Shown here: positions 35,341 through 47,616 of the stretch, one piece after another
Position numbering within the stretch: position 1 is the first letter of the stretch
Layout of the letters: every line of letters begins with the position of its first letter
DNA from: Agrostemma githago
Lineage: Eukaryota > Streptophyta > Magnoliopsida > Caryophyllales > Caryophyllaceae
NCBI GenBank assembly: GCA_958450325.1
Contig: OY288243.1
Span: 35,578,678 to 35,642,677, forward strand
DNA length: 64,000 nucleotides
Direction: 5' to 3'
Translations under genes and position numbers: made by a program
The notes under the pieces: model-generated
What the model was told of the DNA's origin: nothing
Databases searched by the model: none
The model's input: the letters and a program-made list of their open reading frames with translations, nothing else

Positions 35341-37716
35341 ATGACGCAACAAGCCGTAGATGAATTGAAGGCCTCATTGACCAAGCTAGAGAACATGATC
35401 ACGTCAATGAGAGGGGACCAGATCTCCATCCTCACCCGAGTAAGCGCCATAGAACAGGGAACTCCTAGTGGTAGTGTCGACACAACTGGGCCTTTAGCTG
35501 AATTAGCCAGCGCAGTCCACAAACTGCAAGAACAGGTCCACCTGACAACCCAAAGCTCCATCCATACGGAAAATGCTAGGACCTACACCCCACTGACCGA
35601 TGAACTACCCGCCGATCTCAACCTGACGGGTCTACCAATGTTCGAGGGTACTGAAGACCCGGTCCACCACATCCGGGTTTTCAAGGAGTTTATGGCCCTT
35701 AAAGGGGTTAAGTCCAGCATGTTCAAACACCTGTTCCCTTCATCTCTCGAGAAGCACCCAAGGGCCTGAAAAAACCGGCTCGATTCCAAGAAATACAAAA
35801 CTTGGGATGACGTGGCAACGGAATTCGCTCGGAACTATGCCGATAACACGGAAATCCAGACCACTATGCGCACCCTGGAGGTAATGGCTCGGGAACCTAA
35901 GGAAGGATTTACAAAATACCTTCAACGATGGAGGGCTGAAAGCGTCAAATTGGTCGACAAGCCCAGTGAAAAAGTACTGGTTGAAGCCTTCGTCAAAAAC
36001 CTCCTTCCAGCTTACCGGGTCCATCTCCGGTATGCCATCGTACCTAGCTTCGCGATCCTAACTGAAATGGGAACGAGAATCGAGGACGATTTAAGATTGG
36101 AGAGCCTCACTAAAGCCTCCATTAAGGGATACCAAGGGGCTAGCTCATCAACAAGCAAGCCCACTACTACTGCTGCCACTCGTAGCATTTTTGACGAGGT
36201 AAATGCACTCGACACCTCATCTCAGAAGACTAGCACTCCCCGGGTATTCACCGACATAGGCACTACCTATGAAAACGCCCTTCAGAGGCTATCATCGAAA
36301 GGCCTGATCACCCCGATAGGCCCAACACCTGATATCCCGGTCGAACGTCGCTCCAAGGCCTACAACCTCCAGGCCTACTGTCACTATCATCGTGGTAAGG
36401 GGCACGATACCGAGAAATGTTGGAAGCTAAAACACCTTATCCAAGATCTCATTGAGAACGGGAAAATTCCTTTGCCCGGGGGTAAACCCAACAACAAGGA
36501 TAACCCGTTGGCCACTCACGCCATCTTTTCCGGGGAAATAATGGATTGCTCACACCTCATCTCTCCATTTGTCCCGCAAATAAACGGGATCTGGTGCGAT
36601 GACGAAGACGATGTCTACCTCACCAAAGGGGAAGCTGTCCCCATCACGCCTGAGGAGATTCAGAAAGTTAATTCCAAGGCCTTAGCCACTAGTCAAGCCC
36701 TCATCGTTGCCGAGCCACTTAAGGTAGAGCCCGCCCCAGAAGAGCCAATTGCTGAAAAGACTCTTGTAAAGCAGCTAAGCAAGACTCGAGTTGACCCTTA
36801 CAAGCTAATCACAGGAGAAGGAGAGATGCCAGAATCTGAGTCTGAGTCTGAGTCGGAGTCTGAGTCTGAGTCTAAGATTGAGTCTAGTGAGTCCGGTGCT
36901 AGAGTCAGTCCTGTAACTCCCCCTCTCCCTTTAGCCATTCCTGGTGCCTCGGGGTCTGTCCCGGGCATCATACCTATCCCGCCACTGACTAGTGATCAGA
37001 TGGCAGCTCTTTTCGAACTCTTTTCCCAATTTATGATCAATAATAACAACCGTTCTGCTTACGACTTGTCTCATTTTCAAAACTTTTTCAATTTCAAAAA
37101 TTTTATGTGCAATGACATTGAGAAGCCCGACGAACAGGTATCCTTGCCTTCACATCTGATCGAGCAATTAGAACAAAGGGAATCCCGCAATCCGGTAATC
37201 GAAGAAACCGAATCCATCAACGTGGGAACAACCTTAGAGCCTCAGATGCTTAAGATAGGGCTATCCTTAGATCCTGAGGAGAAACAACAATTTGTAGTTC
37301 TCCTTCAAGAATTCAAAGACGTCTTCGCATGGTCCTACAAGGACATGCCGGGAATCGATCGCGAAATAGCCAAGCACCATATACCGATCAAGGAAGGGTT
37401 CAAGCCGGTTAAACAAAAACTCCGACGCATGAGGCCCGAATGGTCCCTCAAGGTCAAGGAGGAAGTCGATAAACAGTTCAAGGCTGGGTTCATACGAGTC
37501 TCCGAGTATCCAGACTGGGTTGCAAACATAGTACCAGTCCCTAAAAAGGATGGTAAGGTTCGTGTCTGTGTAGACTTTCGGGATCTTAACAAGGCAAGCC
37601 CGAAAGATGATTTCCCGTTACCACACATCGACATACTGGTGGATAACACAGCAGATCATGCCCTTCTATCATTTATGGACGGGTATGCGGGGTATAATCA
37701 GATAAAAATGGCATAA
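35341..37716 (+). pseudogene. gag-pol: G gag fused to reverse transcriptase start; protease deleted
   Basis: The start at 35341 gives MTQQAVDELKASL. Capsid (FEGTEDPVHHIRVFKEFM) follows, with an in-frame stop at 35767-35769 (TGA where F has a Trp codon), then the rest of gag with a CHHC knuckle YCHYHRGKGHDTEKC near 36379-36423. At about 36790 the sequence jumps from the gag tail (LVKQLSKTR) straight to the SE-rich linker, missing the ~1.2 kb that in F encodes the protease and most of its linker. The RT N-terminal half follows (VPVPKKDGKVRVCVDFRDLN) to a stop at 37714 (GAA to TAA). The frame is otherwise continuous. Confidence 0.92.
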
Positions 37717-38493
37717 GAAGATATGGATAAGACCATCTTCATTACACCTTGGGGTACTTATTGCTATACAGTTATGTCGTTCGGTCTCATCAATGCCGGG
37801 GCCACCTACCAACGAACCGCCACAACTTTATTGCACGACATGATGCATAAAGAAGTGGAAGTCTACGTGGACGACATGATCGTCAAATCCAAAGACAGGG
37901 ACGGTCACATCACCGCCCTGAGAAAATTCTTCACCCGATTACGCAAATACAACATGAGGTTAAACCCTCAGAAATGCAATTTCGGGGTAACATCTGGCAA
38001 ATTACAGGGTCATATCGTTAGCCAACGAGGTATCGAGGTCGATCCAGCCAAAATCAAGGCCATCACCGAGATGCAACCCCCTAAAACCGAAAAGGAGATA
38101 AGAGGGTTTCTCGGAAAAGTCCAGTACATCAGTAGGTTCATTTCAAAGCTAACCATGGTGTGTGAACCAATCTTCAAGAAGCTGAAAATAGGAGAACGGT
38201 TACTATGGGACGGTAAATGTCAAGCAGCCTTTGATAGAATCAAGGAAATGTTGGCCTCACCACCGGTCCTAATGCCACCTCAGCACGGTTTGCCTTTGTC
38301 ACTATACCTAACCACGACAGAGACAGCCAAGGGGGCTATGCTAGCTCAAACGGTCAATTCCGAAGAACGAGTCATATACTACATCAGCAAGAAGTTTTTA
38401 GAGTACGAGTGTAAGTACACCATGCTCGAAAAGACATGTTTAGCTTTGGTCTGGGCCACTAAAAAGCTCCGACATTACATGCTCAGTTACGAG
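37717..38493 (+). pseudogene. pol: G reverse transcriptase (catalytic half) and RNase H
   Basis: It continues the same frame after the stop at 37714. The catalytic box YVDDMIVKS is intact, preceded by FGLINAGATYQR, and RNase H (EYECKYTMLEKTCLALVWA) follows. The coding sequence is interrupted after LSYE by the hAT-like MITE and resumes at 39139. Confidence 0.92.
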
Positions 38494-39130
38494 TAGAGAT
38501 GGCAATGGACCGGATCTGGACCGGGTCCACTAGGATCCGGACCCGGACCCGTCAAAATTACCCTAGATCCGGACCCGTTCCGGACCCGGCCGGGTCCAAA
38601 ATTTTAAGACCCGGATCCAGACATGTCGGGTCCGGTTCGGGTCCGGGTCTACCGCGGGTCTCACTATTTTATTTTATTTTGTCCTACATTCCTCATTTCT
38701 TCCAAATTTCAAATTTTGCCGGTATTTTTTATCACGTACAAAATTATCAACGACATATATTGTACTAAGAAATTAAACACTCTTACAAACTCATTTATAA
38801 AGGTCTTAGGAAACCTTGAATGAACATTGAAATGGTGAGGAAAGAAGTGAGAGAGTGAGTTATTTTAGTAATTTAGTTGTTTGCTAGCAGTTTTGCGTAC
38901 GTATGTTGGTAGATTTTTGTTTGTTTTTTTTTTTAATTAAAGTGCCGGGTCCACGGGCCGGGTCCGGGTCCAGTATTTCAGACCCGGACCCGGACCCGGA
39001 CCCAGTTTTCAAAAATAAGATCCAGACCCGACCCGGATCCGCCGGGTCTGAAAAAATGAGACCCAGACCCGACCCATATGGGTCCGACCCGCCGGGTCTG
39101 GACCGGGTCCTGGATCCGTTGCCATCCCTA
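38494..39130. mobile_element. hAT-like MITE
   Basis: A 637 bp element, TAGAGATGGCAATGG to CGTTGCCATCCCTA, inverted termini TAGRGATGGCAA. It is flanked by an 8 bp duplication GTTACGAG (38486-38493, 39131-39138). Eight-base duplications and these termini fit hAT. The subterminal regions on both sides are dense in CCGGGTC/GACCCGG. There is no transposase; ORFs within are repeat artefacts. Confidence 0.93.
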
Positions 39131-41114
39131 GTTACGAGGTACAAGTGTTGTCCAGAATGGATCCCATCAAGTACCTTTTCGAAAAGCCCATTCTCAATGG
39201 CAGGATATCAAGATGGACCCTCATGTTGGCAGAATTCGACCTAAAATTCGTACAATTGAAAGCCATCAAAGGACGAGTAGTAGCCGAATTTCTCGCTGAC
39301 AGTCCCGTAACCGAAGAAGGACACACCGATACTTGGTCCTTCCCGGATGAAGACATTTTCCACACTGACACCAAAGCGTGGGATTTATACTTTGACGGAG
39401 CGTCCAACTTCCGAGGATTTGGGGTCGGGATTCTCCTAATCTCGCCAAGAGGAGAGCATACTCCCGTATCCATCAAACTGGACTTCGACGTCACCAACAA
39501 CGCCGCTGAGTATGAAGCATGTATCCACGGGCTACAAGCCGCCGCCGACTAGGGGTCACAAACCTCCGAGTACACGGTGATTCATCTCTGGTCATTAATC
39601 AAGCACTCCAAAAATGGAAAACTCGAAATGCTAATCTCGTGGCCTACCAAGCACGAGTAAGGGATCTCGAGAAACAATTCCACAAGGTAGAATACATATA
39701 CCTACCTCGGGAAGAAAATCAATTCGCAGATGCACTTTCAGAACTGGCATCTCTGTTAAATATTCCCGACCATATGACCAGTATGCCAATCTGTGTCGAA
39801 AGACGATCCGAGCCAGCATATATCCACGACATCGAAGAAATCGAGATACCTGATCCCGAGCCGTGGTATCAAGCTGTGTTGACATACCTAGCAACCGAGG
39901 AATATCCACCCGGAGCTAACAACCGAGCCAAAAAGGCCCTGCGAAGACTGGCAACCCAGTTCATGCGCACCGACGATGGGCAACTTTACAAAAAGACAGC
40001 ACATGGGGCTCTCCTTCGATGTGTTGATAAAACCAACGCCGAAAAAGTTATGGCCAAGGTACACGATGGCGAATGCGGTCCACACATGAACGCCCAGATG
40101 CTGGTTCGGAAAATCATGAGGCTCGGTTACTACTGGAATAGCATGGAAACCGACTGCCAGCAATATGTTAGACATTGCCATAATTGTCAAATTTTTGCCA
40201 ATGTACAGCATATGCCACCATCCTTGCTATACACCATGACATCACCATGGCCATTTTCAACATGGGGAATCGACATAATTGGGAAGATAAACCCCTCGGG
40301 AACCGGAGGACACTGCTTCCTTTTGGTAGCAATCGACTATTTCACCAAATGGGTCGAAGTTGAATCCTATCGTATCCTCAACGCCAACCATGTTGCCAAG
40401 TTCATTCAAAATAAGATAATATGCCGGTATGGGATCCCTCATGAGTTCATTAGTGACCACGGGACCCATTTTCAAGCCGAAACAGCAGCCTTACTAACCA
40501 AGTACAAGATTCAAAGGCATACGTCTTCACCCTACCGACCCTAGACCAATGGAGCGGTAGAAGCGGCTAATAAGACAATTGTCACCATACTCAAAAAGAT
40601 GGCTGATAATTACCGAGACTGGCCCGACAAAATACCATTTGCACTTTGGGGATATCGGACCTCGATTCGTACTGCGACCGGGGCAACACCGTATTACCTT
40701 ACATACGGCATGGAAGCAGTCCAACCCGTTGAGTTAGAAGTACCATCACTCAGAATCCTACTCGAAAGTCAAGTACCCGAAGCTGATTGGGTTCGAGCAC
40801 GATATGACTCGCTAGTCCTTTTAGACGAACGACGATCTCGTGCCCTCAATAATATTCAAATCTATCAGAAGAGAATCCAACGGGCTTTCAACAAAAGGGT
40901 GAGGCCCAGAAACATCAAAGAAGGAGATCTGGTCCTCAAATCAGTTCGAGCTTTATTACCAGTAGACCCAAGGGGAAAATTCAAACCCAACTGGGCTGGG
41001 CCATATCTGGTAAAGAAGATTCTATCAGGTGGAGCGGTAATGCTAACGGATCTGGACGGGAACGAGTTTGTCAACCCAACTAACCTGGACCAGCTGAAGC
41101 GCTACTACCCTTAA
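39131..41114 (+). pseudogene. pol: G pol, last part: second RNase H and integrase
   Basis: After the target duplication the frame resumes (YEVQVLSRMDPIKYLFEKP). The archaeal-type RNase H shows LYFDGAS, NNAAEYEA and VHGDSSLV, with a 1 bp deletion near 39549 causing a frameshift. Integrase has the zinc-binding end (HCHNC), WGIDIIGK, ISDHGTHF and VEAANK, the DDE catalytic set, but a TAG stop at 40542-40544 (in SSPYRP-stop-TNG). The C-terminal domain ends QLKRYYP at 41114. Integrase inserts the cDNA into host DNA. Confidence 0.92.
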
Positions 41115-41468
41115 CCCACCTCTCTCAATGTCATTTGCAAAAGTTTATTAAAAAAAAACATCTTTTTTCAAACTTTTAAAGACAAGTCAAAAGCTAGAAT
41201 TATTTATTCTACTGTTACAAACATCTTGAACCAATAGTCTCGATGTATTTCAAAGTTGCAAATTAATTCAGTCTGAACTACGTTTGGTTTGATTCCATTT
41301 ATTATGGATACGTAGGCAGCCCCTCAAAAGGGCACAACCACTGCAATCGAGAAAGGAAAACAGGAACGGTTTGTAATAAATTTCTTTTATTAATTCAAAA
41401 AAAAAAAAAAAAATTACAAAAAAAAAATCAGCCCAAAAAAAATAATACTAATACTTAAATAATAAAAA
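41115..41468. other. G non-coding strip between pol and antisense gene
   Basis: It contains TATGGATACGTAGGCAGCCC and CTCAAAAGGG, conserved with F at about 50340-50400, then A-rich sequence. The sense and antisense genes converge here, so it probably holds their 3' ends. Confidence 0.55.
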
Positions 41469-43215
41469 CTAGGGCATTTTTCCCTTTCCTTTGCCTTTGG
41501 CCTCCTTTTCGGTCCATCGGCGTCGAGGTGGAGGTGATCGCTCCCTAATCACCAAGGGAACCTCCTTAACCCGGGCTCGTTTCTTCAAGCTCGACTCCCC
41601 GGGCACCTCATTGTCACGCGGGCCTTGCCTGTTTTGGACCACTAACCTCGGTCCAAGTCTTCTCTCCAAGTCACTAGCACCGGTCTCATTAGTCTGAGTC
41701 TTAGGTTTTGACTTAGAACCCGATCCCGGCTCAGCAAAGGAAGTTGGAGTCTCTTCAAAGAACCGCCTGTTGTCTTTGGCCGATTCTCGACGGGCCAAGT
41801 CAAGAGCTTCTTCAGTCTTCAGAGTTTTACGGGCCTCCTGGGATTCTTCAGAAGTCCATTTTCGATAGGATTCAGAAACCCAAGTGGTTTGACAATGGCG
41901 AGGTATAGTCCACATGACACGGGTAAACCAGCGCTGAAGCCACGTGTCACACATAGCGTCCGTCAATTGGATCGAAACGCTAATAATTGCCTCAGTCTCA
42001 GGAATCTCCTGAAAGGAACCGAACTGTCTTAGAATACGGTCCGGATAGATATGGACAGTCCAGTCCAAAGACAAGATCACCAGATAACGGGCCTTGTCCC
42101 TCCTAGCTAACCCCGTCAGCCTCGAAAGGAACCACCAGATGACGTTCCACCTAATCAAAGGTCCACCATGGAATGTTAGCTCTTCATCCCAATATTTTTG
42201 AGTTATGTGATGACTTGATCTTATCCGGCGAGACCTTGAACCAATCTGACAGCTACGGTATCTGGATATGTTCACCGGGGGCTCTATGATCGACAGACGC
42301 TCGGATAACCAGATCTGCAAAATTTTCGAAAAGTCAAAAACTTTCAAGAAATCAAAAAATCCGAGAATTCAAAAAAAAATTCGAAAAATCAGAATTTTCG
42401 AAAAATCGGAAAAATTCGAAAAAATCTAAAAAATCAAAAATTTTCGTAAAAATTGGAAACTTTCGAAAATTTCAAAAATCCGGAAAATTGGAAATTCCGA
42501 AAAAATCCGAAAAATTCAAAATTACCGCAAAAATCGAGAAATCGGGCAATTGTTCGAAAAAACGGTTAAATACCTGCAGAAGACGGATGCTTCCTGTCAA
42601 TTGCCGATCTGGGTAGAGTCTCCTAGCATCAAGGCCCATAATAATCTCCCCAGTTATCAGCCAAGCCGGGCTGTGACCTGTCTCCATTTGGTCAACTATG
42701 CTGATTAGCCTGATCTCACCTAAGCATGAGTCAGCATCCATTCAACCTTCGAAGGCATATCTATGCAGCATACAAAAGGGAAAGGCCCTACGCCTATGGG
42801 TAGAAGTAATTCTTTCACCAACCGGGTCCATGAATTTTTCAGCCAAGTCAAATAGGGAAACTGAATCTCCCTTCACCATACGGGCTGTTTCAGCGTGTGA
42901 CAGGCCTAGAAAATCCCTTAACCTCCTCCTTGGGTCAGGATAAAATGGGGGAATGGCCGGACGAGCATTAGGACACAACCCGCCAATAGCTGCTATCTCT
43001 TCAGGAAGAGGACATATTTCTCCTCGAGGGAATGCAAAAACATGAAAGGTAGTATCCCAAAAGGCTAAGCAAGCATCAAGGAAGTGTGAATCTACCTTAA
43101 GTCGCTGAATTGGGAATAAAGCCACAATTCCCATTTGGGTTAACTGAACTTTATCTGCGTCTCGAAAATCCTGAGCCCACGCATGAAGCATCGTGGTCAA
43201 ATGATCGATACCCCT
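41469..43215 (-). pseudogene. G antisense gene, two exons
   Basis: Exon 1 is about 43215-42574, intron 42573-42315 (GTATTT...TTTTGCAG), exon 2 is 42314-41469. Both exons join in phase 0 at RLLQ / IWLSERL. Exon 1 has HVFAFPRGEICPLPEEIAAI, which recalls the plant mobile domain. Exon 2 ends in a basic tail (KEAKGKGKGKMP). The start codon is AGG (F has ATG) and one in-frame stop lies at 42742. A minus-strand TATAAATA at 43326-43319 is ~104 bp upstream. Tat elements are known to carry antisense ORFs of unknown function. Confidence 0.8.
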
Positions 43216-43318
43216 TGCGAGAATAGTTTCTTTTGTTTATCCTAAAAAAGTCTAAGGTATTTTTAAGGTGAAGAAAAGATTTGGGTTAGAATATGAAAAA
43301 TAAGAAGCCGAAGCTCTC

Positions 43319-43326
43319 TATTTATA
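43319..43326 (-). promoter_or_regulatory. TATA box of the G antisense gene
   Basis: TATAAATA on the minus strand, about 104 bp upstream of the antisense start position. The F counterpart is at 52447-52440. The role is inferred from conserved placement. Confidence 0.5.
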
Positions 43327-43936
43327 ATAGAGAATATCCCTCTTCCTAGTCATCACAGGAATAGGATTTTTACCACTTCCCCTACTTCACCTAGGCATAC
43401 AAGCCTAACCAGGAAATTCCAGGAATCCGTGTCAGAATCCGATTAGGAATCAAAGTCATCCCAAGCATCTTTATTTCCAAACTTCCAAAAAAAATTCAAC
43501 ATTCTTCTTTTCAAAAATTTTCAAAAATTTATCATTTCTTCCCCAGCATGAGTCAGTGTTTCACCTAAATGTTACATACAAATTATGTCAGCATACAGGT
43601 ACACCCAAGACTCCCAGAAATTCTAAGTTCCCTAGTGAAAAAGCTCAAACAACATCTTTCAGGATATATCTGCAAACAGATATGCCCATAGCTTCCAAGG
43701 CAAGCTCCCGCGCAATTCTAAGACAGGATATATCTGCAAACAGGTATACCCATAGCTTCCTAGGCAAGCTCCCGCGACATTATCAGCATCAACCCAGGTA
43801 TGATTTCTATTCTATGGCTGACGAGCCCTTCACGCAGGTCTAATGGACCCTAAACGACCCGATCGGAAGTCTGCCAGGTTTTAATCCTTGATTGACCTGG
43901 TAGCTACTCTGACTTTTGCCTTGTCCAAGCCTCAGT
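43327..43936. other. G region between antisense promoter and 3' LTR
   Basis: No gene. It contains a short internal duplication: AGGATATATCTGCAAACAG with following CCCATAGCTTCC occurs at about 43660 and 43722. Confidence 0.55.
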
Positions 43937-43950
43937 CAGAGTGGGGGCTC
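43937..43950 (+). other. G polypurine tract
   Basis: CAGAGTGGGGGCTC lies directly before the 3' LTR TGTAGACACC. F has the same tract at 53005-53018. Confidence 0.8.
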
Positions 43951-46487
43951 TGTAGACACCCACATTTGACCGCCAGGTGTCTATAGTAGTTCCCGCCAAA
44001 CACCCGATGATGATTGGACGTAAACGTGCTTTGACGAACTCGGATATGGGCTTGTAATCATGAACATTTGGTTTAGACTTTTTAAGGAGTACAAATTTCA
44101 TAAAACGACCTCAAATTTAGGCCCAGTGGGTGGTTTCGAGTCAAATAACACTAATTTGGGTCGAAACCGTCACCCAGGGTAAAACCGTCTTTTAGCGACC
44201 GAGTCAAAACCCGGTCAAAGATTTTCCCGAGACTTGTGGACCGACCGTGATGTCTCACGCGTCCCATTTCTACCCAAACTCCACAAAAAATCAGCTTCAC
44301 AAAATAATAAACAATTCCGTTAAAGGTAGAATTCGATCTTGAGTAGGAATCCTATCCGAGAACCGACTCAGACACTCAACCGAGTGCAAACACTCGGCCG
44401 AGTAATACACAACCAGCCGGGTTTTCTTACTTCCTCACCAAGAAAACGGAATCCTGGTTCTCCTCAGCTTCTTACTCAAGCGGTAATTCTAGCTCGAACA
44501 GGAATCCTATTCAAAAACCAATTCGAACACCCGACCGAGTGTAAAACACTCGGCCAAAACAGCACAAATCAGCCGAGAATTCCTTTCTTCTTGGCCAAGA
44601 AAGCGGAATTCTTATGCTCCTTAAACTCCTACGTTTCCTATCCTAAGCGGTATTCAAACTCTTCTAAACCAAGGTCGGAAACTCCCTATAAATAAGACCT
44701 CCCGTCCAACACAAAACAGAACGTTTTTTTCCAGCCAATATACACGGTTTTACACACCCATCACACCGAAAAAACAGCCTTATAACACGGTTTACATACA
44801 TCCTCGATAGTTAGAAAATCCTGACACTTTCGAAGCCTTGCAACCTCGACGAAACCGGCCAAACCCGACGTCTCAAATCACCCAAACCGATACACCTTAA
44901 CTCATCCTCATCATCTCGACGCTCCCAAGTCAAAGCCACTTCCCGACGAGCCTTATCCCGAGAAAACAAAGCATGTAGGTTGAGGGTGTAAATCAAACCC
45001 GTCTCTCTTTCTTATTTTCCCTTCTCCTCGTCTTTTTTATTATTATGGGTCTTTCGTCGGTCTTTTTTATTTTCTAATATCGATATTATTAAAAACTATT
45101 TTCATATATCGAATATTCTTAAAATGTGATATCGATTCTATATAATCGAATATCGTATCAAAAAGAATTATATTAAGTTTTCGACGATATCATTATATTC
45201 TTTTCATTCAAAATTCTTTTTTTTACTTTTCGTTCAAAACAAACTTTTTCAAAACCATTTCTAAAGCCATTCCGACTATTCGATATCGATTTCATAATCG
45301 AATATCGAATATGACGAATATCGAAAATATAAACCGAGTATAAATTAATCCATATTTGTACACGATTTATAAGATTTTTCGAACAAAAAAATAAAAAGTG
45401 GACAGACCCGTACGCGAGTCGCGCCCGGTCCAGGCGACTCGCGCACGAGTCTGTAACCCGGTCCTATTTTTTTAGTTTTTCGTTCGTTTATTTTTATTAT
45501 TTTACGAAACGATTTCTAAATTTATATCTTTTCTAAAACTATTCTAAATATTTGATATTGATTTCACCGTCGACTATCGAATATAGCGAATATCGATAAT
45601 ATTAAGTCGAGTACAAATTATGCGATATTCGTACGCGATTTAATCAAAAAATTTCCAAAAACCGTCGTCAAAATCAGGCCGCCACGCGACCCGCCTGAGC
45701 CCCGGGCGAGTCGCGCGGCAGACTGTCCAAGCGCGCCCCTTTTCGTTTTTTTATTATTTTTCGAAATTCATTTTTTATACAAAACGACGTTTTAACAATG
45801 TTTTTTCAGATTTCGATTAATTCTTATTTTCTCGATTTCATATATTTATTTCCTATTCATCGTTACTAACCCGTTTTCTCGTGTTTGTAGCAAATTATTC
45901 TCATATTTTCTTTTTATCGTTTTATTAGACTAAAACGAACCCACATGCTAAAATAACTTTGACGTTAGTAGTTTAACATGCATTAAACGACTTAGCAACC
46001 CATTTATTTATTTTTCCTCACATGTCTTAGGAAAATAATCTCTGCATATCATTCAATCGTCGAACTAACGCGTGTACACAAAACCGAACGATATCTTAGT
46101 AAAGGCCGCTAAGTGCGGGCGGGGTTGGGTGTTCTCGTTGAACTTCCCAACACGTACCCTCACCCCTTACTCAAAACCGTGGTTTCCGGATGTCCGAAAC
46201 CATTGGCAACGAGAGTCATTCAATATACGATTAACCGCTCAAGTCGGCATCGGTATCGTAATGCTAAGGGACGAACCTAATAAACTCTGACATCGGAAAT
46301 GGGCCAGGCTTTAAGTATGGCCCACTACGACATAGAGTGGGTTCGAATGGTTCCGAATAACCATAAAATTCGGTGGCGACTCCTACTTCGATTTAAAATT
46401 CTATTCGATCCATCTCATATGGAAATTCTATCGCCTCCCCAAAACCTGCGCTTTGCCGCGTCGGGGTGGACCTATGTCATGTCCACA
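43951..46487 (+). repeat. G 3' LTR
   Basis: A 2537 bp LTR nearly identical to the 5' LTR, with scattered single differences. It retains a proper TATAAATA at 44687-44694. Palindromic ACTCGGCCGAGT-type motifs lie upstream at about 44370-44402 and 44528-44560. Confidence 0.95.
44687..44694 (+). promoter_or_regulatory. G 3' LTR TATA box
   Basis: TATAAATA; the 5' LTR equivalent has a T-to-A change. The intact copy drives outward into F sequence. Confidence 0.7.
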
Positions 46488-46804
46488 GCATCTTTATTGA
46501 ATATCCAGGAACACCTAACTAGCATGTCGATCTGTGTCGAAAGGCGGTCCGAGCCGGCCTATATCCATGTCGTCCAGGATATCGAGATAGCTGACCCCGA
46601 ACCTTGGTATCAGGCCGTCCTAACCTACTCGGCAGCGGGAGAGTATCCCCCGGGAACTGAAAACCAGGCCAAGAAGGCCTTGCGAAGATTGGCGACCCAA
46701 TTTGTTCGTACGGACGACGGGCAGCTATACAAAAAGACGGCACAGGGGGCTCTCCTCCTACGTATCGACAAAATACAGGCCGAAAAGGTTATGTCCGAGG
46801 TACA
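46488..46804 (+). pseudogene. pol: F pol, middle part
   Basis: F coding sequence resumes after G with its target duplication (ASLLNIQEHLTSM), the linker between the second RNase H and integrase, through DDGQLYKKTAQGALLLRI to the integrase zinc-finger start (EVHD). It is interrupted by H at 46805. The frame is open in this stretch. Confidence 0.88.
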
Positions 46805-47616
46805 TGATGTGAGTTAGAATGAACTTTGAACAAGTTATTTGGAGATTGATAGTAAATTGAAATAAACGAAACCAAGCAACGAAATCAGATTGAGATAGTT
46901 GCTGTAAAGGAATTATAGGACGTAGTCAAGGATAGTGTGCTAAGTGAGATAGACCTATACCTCAACAAAGCGGGTGCTAATTCAAACACTCGATTGAAAT
47001 AGCGAGTATAGAGCTTGTAACGCGACTAACTCTAATACTTTGTCTTGTGAACTACAAAGACGAAAAGGAAAGCAAAGCTTAACTCAGATTTTGTTTGATG
47101 AAAGTTGAATGCTTTATTCATCAAGTACTTGGCTATTTATAGCCTACAAAAAGACCCAAAGAGAGGCCAACCAGAATAGTCAAGCCTCTTAAAGTGGGTG
47201 ATACAAACAAAGAAAGGAAAAAGAATTTAGACAACTAGATACAATGAACAAGTGTGAACACTAGCAGCCACTATTTTGCTCCATTTCAGATGCATGCTTC
47301 TTTGTTTGCTCGAGTAGTTTTGATTAAACAGACTTGAAAATAGCAGCTCTTCTCCTCGGGAATTTATTGAAAGCTTTAAAGAAAATCGAGGCAAAAGAAA
47401 CAATTCCGTCAAAGAATTTAACAGCAGCGTTTTTCAATGCACAGCTGACTTGTTTGGGGCATAACTTCGTCAATACTTGTTCAATGAACCTTCAAGAGTA
47501 GTCATTGGAAAGATAAGCTCGAAATCTATCTCCTCCAGTTTGAATGACTACGAAATTTCAAGTATAACTCGAGATATGGACCGATCAAAACAATGCTGCA
47601 AAATGAACTCGCGTCA
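46805..47616 (-). repeat. H 3' LTR
   Basis: Plus sense TGATGTGAGTTAG to GAACTCGCGTCA. The minus-strand TATA box TATAAATA is at 47141-47134. It is nearly identical to the 5' LTR. Confidence 0.93.

Larger units (their letters stand above)
31726..46487 (+). mobile_element. Element G: Tat/Ogre-like Ty3-gypsy retrotransposon nested in F
   Basis: The LTRs (31726-34263 and 43951-46487) are nearly identical. The target duplication is GCATC (31721-31725 and 46488-46492). Without the hAT MITE it is about 14.1 kb. It has the same gene order as F, but the protease is deleted. It is a close relative of F with a different LTR: the first ~250 bp and LTR end are alignable, the middle is not. In-frame stops and one frameshift make it non-autonomous. 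Confidence 0.93.

Noticed and set aside
38499..39144. Gly/Ser/Pro/Arg repeat ORFs
   Set aside because: Produced by CCGGGTC repeats of the hAT-like MITE.
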